Assembly (NCBI GenBank): GCA_905480595.1
Contig: CAJQQY010000425.1
Span: 1-35,265, forward strand
Direction: 5' to 3'
DNA: 35,265 nucleotides
DNA from: an uncultured Saprospiraceae bacterium
Lineage (GTDB): Bacteria > Bacteroidota > Bacteroidia > Chitinophagales > Saprospiraceae
Of this stretch, positions 16,616-23,869 are shown one piece after another; the first letter of the stretch is position 1, and every line of letters begins with the position of its first letter. The notes under the pieces are model-generated. The model made no database searches. It saw nothing but the letters and a program-made list of their open reading frames with translations, and had not been told where the DNA came from. The position numbers were made by a program, and so were the translations under genes.

Positions 16616-16925
16616 TTAGTCTTACCGCAGTTCCATAAGCTAAAATCTCTGCAGTTCCTTGACTAATCATCGAAGTCGTAAATCGAACATTGATCACCGC
16701 ATCGGCATCTATACTTTTAGCATCAGCGATCATTCTTTCGATTGCATGCTCCCGAGAATCTGCCATTAATTTAGTGTATTCTGAAATTTCTCCTCCGATG
16801 ATGTTTTTCAACCCTGCAAAAATATCTCGTCCAATATTTCTAGCTCGAACGGTACTTCCTCTAGCAATATCGACAACTTCTTCAATCTCTCTCCCTGGAA
16901 TAAAATCTGTGGTACTTATAATCAT
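16611..16925 (-). CDS. YbjQ/UPF0145 family protein
   Basis: 104 residues matching the YbjQ (UPF0145, 'heavy-metal-binding') family across its whole length: TTDFIPGREIEEVVDIARGS, TVRARNIGRDIFAGLKNIIG, GEISEYTKLMADSREHAIER, MIADAKSIDADAVINVRFTT, and EILAYGTAV. The family forms beta-rich oligomers, and its function is not established. There are no Cys residues. The stop codon overlaps an inverted repeat. A 44-residue membrane peptide gene and smpB follow on the same strand. Confidence 0.92.
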   Translation of the reverse strand: MIISTTDFIPGREIEEVVDIARGSTVRARNIGRDIFAGLKNIIGGEISEYTKLMADSREHAIERMIADAKSIDADAVINVRFTTSMISQGTAEILAYGTAVRLK

Positions 16926-17028
16926 GATGTTTTGATTTTGTTTAATAATTGATTGTGCCTAAGTTAATTGATTCCCAAATTTAACATTTATTATTTCGAT
17001 AAAAAACCGAAAATTTAGGAGTAACACA

Positions 17029-17095
17029 TAGCGGAACTTTCCCAAACCTCGTAAAAGAGGAAAAAGGAAAAACGGAGCTTGGGAAAGTCCCGCTA
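17029..17095. repeat. 17-bp inverted repeat upstream of gpmI
   Basis: Arms 17029-17045 and 17079-17095 (TAGCGGAACTTTCCCAA against TTGGGAAAGTCCCGCTA) match at 16 of 17. An inner CCTC / GAGG pair (17047-17050, 17057-17060) extends the fold. The right arm runs into the gpmI promoter. Confidence 0.75.
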
Positions 17096-17110
17096 CGTTT
17101 TCTATCTTTG
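17079..17110 (+). promoter_or_regulatory. Bacteroidota-type promoter for gpmI
   Basis: TATCTTTG at 17103-17110 matches TAnnTTTG exactly. TTG at 17079-17081, 21 nt upstream, could be the -33 element and lies inside the inverted repeat arm. The start would be near 17116, about 55 nt before the ATG at 17171. This supports starting gpmI at 17171 and not at the earlier ATG at 17108. Confidence 0.6.
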
Positions 17111-17170
17111 CGCCAACTCACCATTTTAAAACCTTTAACCTATTTTAAAAAAATATCACATTCTTATCTT

Positions 17171-18721
17171 ATGAAATCAGAAAAAGTTATACTCATCATT
17201 TTAGATGGTTGGGGACATGGAAAAAATCCAAAAGTCAGCGCAGTTGCTCAAGCGAAAACTCCCTACGTTGATTCTTTATATAAAAAATATCCTAATTCAG
17301 AATTAGTAACTTTTGGAGAAGAAGTTGGTTTGCCTGAAGGCCAAATGGGGAATTCAGAAGTAGGTCATTTGAATATTGGAGCAGGAAGAATTGTCTATCA
17401 AGAACTCGCTCGAATTAATAAAGCCATCAAAGAAAAAACACTTCACAAAAACAAAAAATTGCTCGCTGCATTAAAATATGCAAAAGACAATAACAAGTCT
17501 GTTCACTTGATGGGTTTGGTTTCGGATGGTGGAGTTCATTCACATATTGAACATTTGAAAGCACTTTGCGATATCACTCAATCTAAGGATTTGAAAAAAG
17601 TTTACATCCATGCATTTATGGATGGGCGAGATACTTCTCCAAATGGAGGAAAAGATTACTTAGAGGATGTTTTAAATCATACCAAAAAACAATCGGTGAA
17701 ATTAGCTTCTGTCATCGGTCGATATTATGCGATGGATCGAGACAAACGTTGGGAACGAGTAAAGTTAGCTTACGATCTTTTGGTCAAAGGTGAAGGAGAA
17801 AAAACAAAAGATATTATAGCTACGCTTGAAAAAAATTATAAGAAAAAAGTAACTGACGAATTTTTAAAACCAATCGTCTGTGTAAATCGAGCTGGGAATC
17901 CAATTGCAAAAATTAAAAAAGACGATGTCGTCATCTTTTTTAATTTCAGAACAGATCGTCCAAGGGAAATATCTGAAGTATTGACTCAGTCAGATATGAC
18001 TGATTTTAGTATGAAAAAATTGCCTTTACGTTTTGTTACGATGACTCGATATGATGAAAAATTTAAGAATGTAAATGTATTGTTTGAAAAGGATAACTTG
18101 GTTGACACGTTGGGAGAAATTTTAGCCAAAAGAAAAAAGACACAAGTTCGAATTGCTGAAACGGAAAAATATCCACACGTAACTTTTTTCTTCTCAGGTG
18201 GTCGAGAAGCCGAATTTCCTAACGAAAGAAGACTAATGGTTTCTTCTCCAAAAGTTGCTACTTATGACCTCCAACCTGAAATGAGTGCCGTCGAAATTAC
18301 TGACACTATCATCAAAGACATCAAAAAGAATCAACCTAATTTTATTTGTCTAAATTATGCAAATACTGATATGGTAGGTCACACAGGTATTTTTGACGCT
18401 GCTAAAAAAGCGGCCGTGACCGTTGATAAATGTGTCAAAAAATTGATGAATGTCGCTTTAAAAAATGACTACACAGCAATCATAATTGCCGATCATGGTA
18501 ACTCTGACATCATGATAAATGAAGATGGAACACCACACACCGCACATACTAAAAACCTTGTACCTTGTTTTCTTGTTGGAAATGATATAGATGAAAATAT
18601 CAAATTGAAAGATGGAAAACTGGCTGATGTTGCACCAACAATTCTTTCGATTTTAGGTTTGAGAAAACCATCTATCATGACTGGAAAAAATTTAATTACT
18701 AAGAGTCGTTCAAAAAAATAA
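17171..18721 (+). CDS. gpmI: 2,3-bisphosphoglycerate-independent phosphoglycerate mutase
   Basis: 516 residues, an alkaline-phosphatase-fold enzyme that interconverts 3- and 2-phosphoglycerate in glycolysis using two Mn ions. It starts MKSEKVILIILDGWGHGKNP (metal Asp12), has the phospho-Ser site GQMGNSEVGHLNIGAGR (Ser62), SDGGVHSHIEHLKAL, HAFMDGRDTSPNGG, VIGRYYAMDRDKRWERVKLA, FFNFRTDRPRE, NYANTDMVGHTG and IIADHGNSD. The frame is open for 21 codons further upstream, but that part (from 17108) has no family match and overlaps the predicted promoter. A TTG-started lipoprotein gene begins 6 bases after the stop. Confidence 0.96.
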   Translation: MKSEKVILIILDGWGHGKNPKVSAVAQAKTPYVDSLYKKYPNSELVTFGEEVGLPEGQMGNSEVGHLNIGAGRIVYQELARINKAIKEKTLHKNKKLLAALKYAKDNNKSVHLMGLVSDGGVHSHIEHLKALCDITQSKDLKKVYIHAFMDGRDTSPNGGKDYLEDVLNHTKKQSVKLASVIGRYYAMDRDKRWERVKLAYDLLVKGEGEKTKDIIATLEKNYKKKVTDEFLKPIVCVNRAGNPIAKIKKDDVVIFFNFRTDRPREISEVLTQSDMTDFSMKKLPLRFVTMTRYDEKFKNVNVLFEKDNLVDTLGEILAKRKKTQVRIAETEKYPHVTFFFSGGREAEFPNERRLMVSSPKVATYDLQPEMSAVEITDTIIKDIKKNQPNFICLNYANTDMVGHTGIFDAAKKAAVTVDKCVKKLMNVALKNDYTAIIIADHGNSDIMINEDGTPHTAHTKNLVPCFLVGNDIDENIKLKDGKLADVAPTILSILGLRKPSIMTGKNLITKSRSKK

Positions 18722-18727
18722 TTTCTT

Positions 18728-19279
18728 TTGAAAAAAATATTTTGGTTCATTCTCATTTTATCCATTTCATTTTTTACTTCTTGCGAAGTAGAAAATGTCA
18801 AAAGCTCGCATCAATCATTTTTTGATATCAATCATTTCTTGGATCAAGAGATAACTCAACTTTCTGAGTTGAAATCCATCAGAAAAAAAGTTGAAATCAA
18901 TGAAAAGGTTGATGAACAAGTTTTAAAAGCATTTGATTTGGAAAAAGATCTAACCATTTTCCGAAATTCGAATATTAATAAAATTGCTTGGTTGGACAAA
19001 TATGACGTGGATAGCACTATGAATAGTTCAGGACAACTAAATGAGTTAAAATATCAAGCAACTGACTCAAAATTAAAAACACGTGAATTAATAGTCTCCT
19101 ACTCCAATGGAAAAGTAAATACAATCCTGATCAAAAATGCCTCTGGTAATCAGGTGAGTGAACTTGCGCAAACATTGCAATACAACTCCATGAAAGGATA
19201 TTCTGTAAAAAGTAATCAGAAAGTATCTCTCAGTAATGAGCAAACTTTAAAAATTGAAGTAGAATATTTGAATAATTAA
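18728..19279 (+). CDS. Lipoprotein of unknown function, TTG start
   Basis: 183 residues starting at TTG 18728, six bases after the gpmI stop, so co-transcribed. The TTG is favoured because the signal peptide KKIFWFILILSISFFTSC, ending in a lipobox with Cys19, is complete only from there; the next in-frame ATG is about 100 codons later. The mature part is alpha/beta with no membrane segment. A repeated-looking strand pattern (LNELKYQATDSKLKTRELIV, SYSNGKVNTILIKNASGNQV) resembles small periplasmic domains, but no family is recognised. A terminator shared with the convergent OmpA-like gene follows. Confidence 0.75.
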   Translation: MKKIFWFILILSISFFTSCEVENVKSSHQSFFDINHFLDQEITQLSELKSIRKKVEINEKVDEQVLKAFDLEKDLTIFRNSNINKIAWLDKYDVDSTMNSSGQLNELKYQATDSKLKTRELIVSYSNGKVNTILIKNASGNQVSELAQTLQYNSMKGYSVKSNQKVSLSNEQTLKIEVEYLNN

Positions 19280-19293
19280 AGTTTCCAAAAATT

Positions 19294-19331
19294 AAGAAAG
19301 CCTAATACTTCTTAAAGTATTAGGCTTTCTT
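19294..19331. terminator. Bidirectional terminator, gpmI unit / OmpA-like gene
   Basis: A perfect 17-bp stem (19294-19310 with 19315-19331; core AAAGCCTAATACTT) with a 4-nt loop fills the gap between convergent stops at 19279 and 19332. Confidence 0.9.
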
Positions 19332-20075
19332 TTATTCAGCTTTATCAAATGGTATCTGTCCATTATTCGGATCATAAATCGCTAAAACAACCCTTCGATT
19401 AAATTTCCTTCCTTCTGGATCGTCTTTTCCACTCGAATCCATATTTTTCTTTTCAGGAATAGATTCTCCAAAAACTTCTGCTTTTATTCTACTTGATTTA
19501 ATTCCTTTATTAATCAAATAGTTTCTAGAATTCCTAGCTCGTCTTTTAGAAAGTGAAATATTGTATTTAGCTGAACCTTTAGAATCGGTATGCCCGGAAA
19601 CTAATATTTTGAGATGTGGATTTTCTTTTAAAACCATCGCCACTTTATCCAAAGCCTCCTTTGATTCCATACTCAAAGTGGATTGATTAAAACCAAAAAA
19701 TACATTTTGAAGATTCAGTATTTCGGTGGATTCATCTGAATATGTTGAAGATGGAGAAATATATGGACAAGGCTTTCCACACAATCGTCTTTGCTCTTCA
19801 ATGTCAATCACATAAGCATTCTTGAACCCTTGACTCCTTGCCTCTTTGACTAATAAGTCAGCTTCGGTTCTTTCCCGAAATTCTCCAATATAATATCTGT
19901 AAATATTATTCTGATCGGTCAGCATATAAACTCCAAAGATATGAGCCTCTGAAAAATAAGAGAAAGGAACTTTCTCCACGTAGGCAGCAAGTTGCACACG
20001 ATATGGTTGGGCAAACATGGCTATAGAATAGCAAATAAAGAATATGCTAAAAATGGTTTCTTTATGATGTTTCAT
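19332..20075 (-). CDS. OmpA-family peptidoglycan-binding protein with SPOR-like domain
   Basis: 247 residues. The signal peptide is about 1-22 (SIFFICYSIAMFAQ). Residues 24-95 look like a SPOR domain: YRVQLAAYVEKVPFSYFSEA with YYIGEFRERTEADLLVKEAR and FKNAYVID. Residues about 120-240 form the OmpA C-terminal domain: VFFGFNQSTLSMESKEALDK, LVSGHTDSKGSAKYNISLSKRRA, YLINKGI, and the closing GRKFNRRVVL. Both domains bind peptidoglycan, so it is probably a periplasmic wall-tethered protein. It does not carry a barrel. It ends at a shared terminator. A 35-bp sequence similar to one upstream of the lipid synthase lies in its upstream gap (20179-20213). Confidence 0.87.
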   Translation of the reverse strand: MKHHKETIFSIFFICYSIAMFAQPYRVQLAAYVEKVPFSYFSEAHIFGVYMLTDQNNIYRYYIGEFRERTEADLLVKEARSQGFKNAYVIDIEEQRRLCGKPCPYISPSSTYSDESTEILNLQNVFFGFNQSTLSMESKEALDKVAMVLKENPHLKILVSGHTDSKGSAKYNISLSKRRARNSRNYLINKGIKSSRIKAEVFGESIPEKKNMDSSGKDDPEGRKFNRRVVLAIYDPNNGQIPFDKAE

Positions 20076-20178
20076 AGGATTGCTAATGTTTCTAGCTATA
20101 AAAAAATATTATTCGGTTTTAAGGTTGTTTTTAAAGCTTTCTTCTTCTAAAACATGTAATTCCTAAAAAAATGTAATC

Positions 20179-20213
20179 TGGAGGCTAATTTACTACGTTT
20201 TACACATTAATCT
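20179..20213. promoter_or_regulatory. Conserved box similar to 21880-21911
   Basis: TGGAGG, TTACTAC and TTTACACATTAATCT occur here in the same order and nearly the same spacing as TGGAGG, TTACTAC and TTTAGACGTTAATCT at 21880-21911. The last block matches at 13 of 15. The two copies flank the BTAD regulator and phasin-like genes. Operator or repeat remnant are both possible. Confidence 0.35.
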
Positions 20214-20326
20214 AAATATAAATATGAAAAAAATGAGCTTTAACTTTTAAAAGGGTTTGAAAATAAATGTGACAGGATGAAAATTATAATATCAATGGCA
20301 TTTATTTAACCTTGGATTGGTATTGT

Positions 20327-21148
20327 TTAAACAGCTTTTATTCCTTTAATCTTGCTTAATAATTGTTGTGTCTCAGGCAGAGGTTCTATTCCAAACTCTT
20401 CTTCTAGAACTTTTTCACATTGCTGATAAGTTTTTATGGCCATTGGGCGATTGCCCTTTTGGAGGTAAGCTTCCATTTGAACTCGATAGGCATCTTCCCA
20501 AGCATGATCTATAAGCAAGGCTTTTTGAGCAAAACGAATACTTTCCATCGGATTTTTTTCCACTAATAATTCACTCAAAGTAATCATGGCTCCAAGTGAT
20601 AAAATTTGTAATCGCTCTCGTTCTTCACTCGACCAATCTTCATATAATCGATTGGGCAAATAAATTCCTCCGTATAATTCGATGGCTTCTTGGTATGCTT
20701 TAATCGCAACATCTGGAGCATCACCTAAGGCTTGATTTCCGAGTGCGATAAATTTTTCAACTGCTTCAGTATCAATCCAAATTTTTTCTAAATTCAATTG
20801 ATAAGTGATCCCTTGACGTAAAATATACTTTGGTTCTGTTCGGCTAGGTCGGTTGGGCTCGAGTACTTTATTAATTCCATGCAAGGCGACCTTAAAATTT
20901 TGATCAGCCGTTTTTCCATCAGCATCTTCCCAAAGTCGATCGACAATTTGTTCTTTGTGCAAACTATGCCTATGCCGAGCAGTTACTAAAAATTGAAAAA
21001 GTTGAATCGTTTTGTCTCTCCCCCACTCTTTGGCTGAGACTTTCTCACCGTCTCGCCAAATTTGGAAATTCCCCAAAGTCTGTACATGAATATCTGCACT
21101 TTTCTTTTGGGCAATTAGGTCAACAATTTGATTTTCAATTTTACTCAT
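20327..21148 (-). CDS. BTAD-domain (SARP-like) transcriptional regulator
   Basis: 273 residues from ATG 21148 (MSKIENQIVDLI); the frame is open to an ATG at 21205, but those extra 19 residues are low-complexity. The N-terminal half has the OmpR-type winged-helix fold of SARP regulators: VQTLGNFQIWRDGEKVSAKE, WGRDKTIQLFQFLVTARHRH, LHKEQIVDRLWEDADGKTAD, NFKVALHGINKVLEP. The C-terminal half is a bacterial transcriptional activator domain (TPR-like), with WIDTEAVEKFIALGNQAL, AYQEAIELYGGIYLP and AWEDAYRVQMEAYLQKGNRP. BTAD proteins activate adjacent genes in response to unknown signals. Its neighbours are the phasin-like gene and, divergently, the wax ester synthase, plausible targets. Confidence 0.87.
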   Translation of the reverse strand: MSKIENQIVDLIAQKKSADIHVQTLGNFQIWRDGEKVSAKEWGRDKTIQLFQFLVTARHRHSLHKEQIVDRLWEDADGKTADQNFKVALHGINKVLEPNRPSRTEPKYILRQGITYQLNLEKIWIDTEAVEKFIALGNQALGDAPDVAIKAYQEAIELYGGIYLPNRLYEDWSSEERERLQILSLGAMITLSELLVEKNPMESIRFAQKALLIDHAWEDAYRVQMEAYLQKGNRPMAIKTYQQCEKVLEEEFGIEPLPETQQLLSKIKGIKAV

Positions 21149-21235
21149 TAAGCTGTTTGATTGTTTTAGGTGTTTATTAGGTTTGGTCGAGAAGTATTTT
21201 TTCAAAAAATCACTTCAAGCATTAAAACAATTTCT

Positions 21236-21766
21236 TTATTTCTTACTCAACTTATTCACCTTCTTATTCAATGCACTTATTTCGTTCGACATTTTTTCCA
21301 TCAACTCCATCATAGAGTTATGATCTGACTTAGAAACACCACGCCACTCATCAACGTCTACTTTTCGTTGTGCAATGGTCTCTTCTACTTTTTGAGAAAT
21401 AGCTTCGCCTACTTCTTGAAATTCTTTTTGAATATTTTCCACTCCTTTCTTTGGGTCTTTGATTGTTTCCATCACCATCTTTGGAGCATTCAACGTCATT
21501 TTTTTCCAAAGGTCAAAGCTTTTCGAAAGGATACCTTTTTGTTCTTCAGGAGATTTATCCTCCATCTGCTGAATGGTCATTTCAGCTAATTTCCCTTGGA
21601 TAAAATTCACCGCATCATCAAACTCCGAAAAACGTTTTTCATCACCACCCTGGACATGACGAATATTCCCCCGCCATTGGACTTGAGGTTCGCCTTGATC
21701 ATTTTTAAAAATCTTTTGAGTAAATCGCAACATGAAAGAAGCGGTCTCATCTTTTTTTACAGACAT
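21236..21766 (-). CDS. Phasin-like coiled-coil protein (hypothetical)
   Basis: 176 residues. N-terminal part (about 5-60): FMLRFTQKIF and WRGNIRHVQGGDEKRFSEF then VNFIQGKLAEM, a small strand-helix module also seen next to stress and storage proteins, without a known function. The rest is helical (LSKSFDLWKKMTLNAPKMV, NIQKEFQEVGEAISQKVEET) and ends in a Leu-heptad coiled coil (MELMEKMSNEISALNKKVNK), as in phasins of polyester or lipid granules. No signal peptide, so cytoplasmic. It lies between the BTAD regulator and the divergent wax ester synthase-SCP2 gene, which suggests a role on a lipid inclusion surface. This is inference; no phasin signature is complete. Confidence 0.55.
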   Translation of the reverse strand: MSVKKDETASFMLRFTQKIFKNDQGEPQVQWRGNIRHVQGGDEKRFSEFDDAVNFIQGKLAEMTIQQMEDKSPEEQKGILSKSFDLWKKMTLNAPKMVMETIKDPKKGVENIQKEFQEVGEAISQKVEETIAQRKVDVDEWRGVSKSDHNSMMELMEKMSNEISALNKKVNKLSKK

Positions 21767-21873
21767 AATTTTTTATTTTGATTCTTACAATTGTAAAAAT
21801 ACCAAATCTAAGTTACAGATGAGTAACTGGTTTAAGAAATTAATTTTAAGATTAAATCAGGGAAACATAATTT

Positions 21874-21911
21874 TATATTTGGAGGTTTATTACTACTTTA
21901 GACGTTAATCT
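21874..21911 (+). promoter_or_regulatory. -7 box and conserved box upstream of lipid synthase
   Basis: TATATTTG (21874-21881) matches TAnnTTTG, but no clear TTG is present 20 nt upstream. The adjoining 21880-21911 resembles 20179-20213 over 32 positions. Transcription would give a leader of about 60 nt before the ATG at 21949. Confidence 0.4.
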
Positions 21912-21948
21912 GTTTTGTAAGAATTTATACTCAAAAATATACGACCCT

Positions 21949-23775
21949 ATGTTTGGAAAACTGCTTAAAAATCTTGACAATCCAAATCTGAAATCCATCT
22001 CAGGAATGGATGCCACATTTTTATATATCGACTCTCCGACGAGTCCAATGCATGTTGGAAGTGTAGCTGTAATTGAAGGTGATTTAAAATTTGAAACTTT
22101 CAGAAAAACAATCATGTCGCGATTGCACATGATTCCAAAATTGCGAAAGAAATTAGTTTATGCTCCGATGAGTATTGATTATCCTTATTGGGTAGATGAT
22201 CCAGAATTTGATGTCGATTTACACTTACATCACATTGCTTTGCCTAAACCAGGAGGCTGGAAAGAGTTGAGAAGAATTGCCTCTCAAGTTTTTAGCGAAC
22301 ACTTAGATCAAAATCGACCATTGTGGTCTTTTACATTTGTGGAAGGTTTAGATAATGTACCTCAGGTACCCAAAGGTTCTGTAGCTGTGATTTCCAAAAT
22401 CCATCATGTAGCTATTGACGGAATGGCAGGAGCAGGAATGATGAGTTTGATTTTTGATTTTACAGCAGATAAAAAACCAATTCCTGACCCTAAACCATTT
22501 AACCCAAAACCAATTCCAAATGAGCTTTCGGTAGTGATGAAAAGCGCGATCAGCTTTGCTGGCAATCCATTGAAATTACCGAAAATACTTTCTAAGACAG
22601 TAAAGGGTTCTCTCAAAGCAGGGATGCTAACTCGTGTACAACGAATGGAATTACCGACCGCACCTTTTACAGCTCCTCCATCTCCATTAAATGGAATTGT
22701 TTCGGGACGTCGAAAATGGAATACTGCAATCTTAGATTTAAAAAGAATCAAAGAATTAAAAAATATCATGGGGACAACCATGAATGATGTCGTACTTGCT
22801 TTTTGTGCAGGGGCCTTGAGAAGGTATTTGAAAGAAAAAAAGAAATTACCGCACAAACCATTGGTTGCAATGGTTCCGATTTCTACTCGAACGGAAGCGG
22901 AAAAAGATAGTACTGATAATCAAGTTTCTTCTATGCTAGTTCAGCTAGCTACTAATATCGAAGATCCGATTGAACGACTGGAAGCTATTCATGAAAATAC
23001 TGTTCGTGGAAAAACTTATCAAAAAGCAATTGGAGCAAAAACGTTAGCGAGTATGGCTGAAGCTGTTCCTTTTGGAATCGCTAATCAAGCAGCGAGATTA
23101 TATACTCAATTCCATCTTTCAGAAATGCATAATCCTGTTTTTAATGTAACGATTACTAATGTTCCTGGCCCACAATTTCCTTTGTACTTGAATGGTCACC
23201 GCTTGTTGACTGTTGGAGGAATGGCTCCTATTTTGGATGGTATGGGATTGATAATTACCATTTTAAGTTACAATGGTTTTGTAACGATTAGCCCAACTTC
23301 AGATGCGAGTACAATGCCTGACATTGATATTTTTACTCGTTACATTCGAGAGTCTGCTAATGAATTGGAAGCGCTTATTTTACAACGAGGTAAGAAAAAA
23401 GCGGCAGCGAAAAAGAAACCAACCAAAGCAAAATCTGATGCTTTGTTTGCTCATTTCAAAAAAGAATTAAAAGCAGCAGCGAAATTTATCAAACCAAATA
23501 ATGGTTTGTTCCAATTTCATGTGACGGGTGATGTAGAAACTTTTTGGCAAGTGAATTTGAATAATTCACCTGGAACTGTTTTAAAAAGAAAAGCAAAAAA
23601 TCCTGACGCTACTTTTATCATTAAAGATGATCACTTGATGAAAATCGGGATGGGAAAAATTAATTTGCAAACTGCATTTATTCAAGGTCGTTTGAAGATT
23701 GATGGCGATTCTGGAAAGGCGATGAAGTTGGGAGCGATTATTTCGAAGTTACCGAAATTGGTCGTGAAAAAATAA
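21949..23775 (+). CDS. Wax ester synthase/DGAT fused to an SCP2 domain
   Basis: 608 residues. Residues 1-470 are a WS/DGAT-type acyltransferase: SGMDATFLYIDSPTSPMHVG near the N terminus, the catalytic HHxxxDG in SKIHHVAIDGMAG (His152, His153, Asp157), TMNDVVLAFCAGALRRYL, and NVTITNVPGPQFPLYLNGHR. It joins acyl-CoA to fatty alcohols or diacylglycerol, making wax esters or triacylglycerol. A Lys/Ala-rich linker (about 480-497, KKKAAAKKKPTKAKSD) leads to an SCP2-like lipid-carrier domain (about 505-605): GLFQFHVTGDVETFWQVNLN, FIIKDDHLMKIGMGKINLQ, FIQGRLKIDGDSGKAMKLG. The SCP2 part could deliver the lipid substrate. The catalytic half is complete. It is divergent from the phasin-like gene. Confidence 0.92.
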   Translation: MFGKLLKNLDNPNLKSISGMDATFLYIDSPTSPMHVGSVAVIEGDLKFETFRKTIMSRLHMIPKLRKKLVYAPMSIDYPYWVDDPEFDVDLHLHHIALPKPGGWKELRRIASQVFSEHLDQNRPLWSFTFVEGLDNVPQVPKGSVAVISKIHHVAIDGMAGAGMMSLIFDFTADKKPIPDPKPFNPKPIPNELSVVMKSAISFAGNPLKLPKILSKTVKGSLKAGMLTRVQRMELPTAPFTAPPSPLNGIVSGRRKWNTAILDLKRIKELKNIMGTTMNDVVLAFCAGALRRYLKEKKKLPHKPLVAMVPISTRTEAEKDSTDNQVSSMLVQLATNIEDPIERLEAIHENTVRGKTYQKAIGAKTLASMAEAVPFGIANQAARLYTQFHLSEMHNPVFNVTITNVPGPQFPLYLNGHRLLTVGGMAPILDGMGLIITILSYNGFVTISPTSDASTMPDIDIFTRYIRESANELEALILQRGKKKAAAKKKPTKAKSDALFAHFKKELKAAAKFIKPNNGLFQFHVTGDVETFWQVNLNNSPGTVLKRKAKNPDATFIIKDDHLMKIGMGKINLQTAFIQGRLKIDGDSGKAMKLGAIISKLPKLVVKK

Positions 23776-23777
23776 AA

Positions 23778-23862
23778 TGAATATCGAATATTCAACAAGG
23801 AATATCCAATCTCCAATGTATTAAATTGGAAATTGAATATTCCTTGTTCGATATTGAATACT
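23778..23862. repeat. Inverted repeat (AACAAGGAATATTCAAT type)
   Basis: Between two convergent genes, about 35 bases on each side pair imperfectly: AATATCGAA...CAAGGAATATCCAAT against ATTGAATATTCCTTGTTCGATATT, with a 7-base insertion (TATTCAA) in the left arm and a short unpaired centre. It has the look of a dispersed intergenic repeat and may also terminate transcription. Confidence 0.7.
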
Positions 23863-23869
23863 CTATTTC

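Noticed and set aside
17108-17170. Upstream ATG that would extend gpmI by 21 residues
   Set aside because: It begins inside the predicted promoter and the extra residues have no family match; ATG 17171 fits the conserved N terminus.
21236-21766. Treating the coiled-coil protein as a certain phasin
   Set aside because: Only the C-terminal helix pattern fits; no complete phasin signature is visible, so the call was kept tentative.
22404-22856. 150-codon minus-strand frame within the lipid synthase
   Set aside because: It lies fully inside a well-supported gene on the other strand and shows no protein-like motif.
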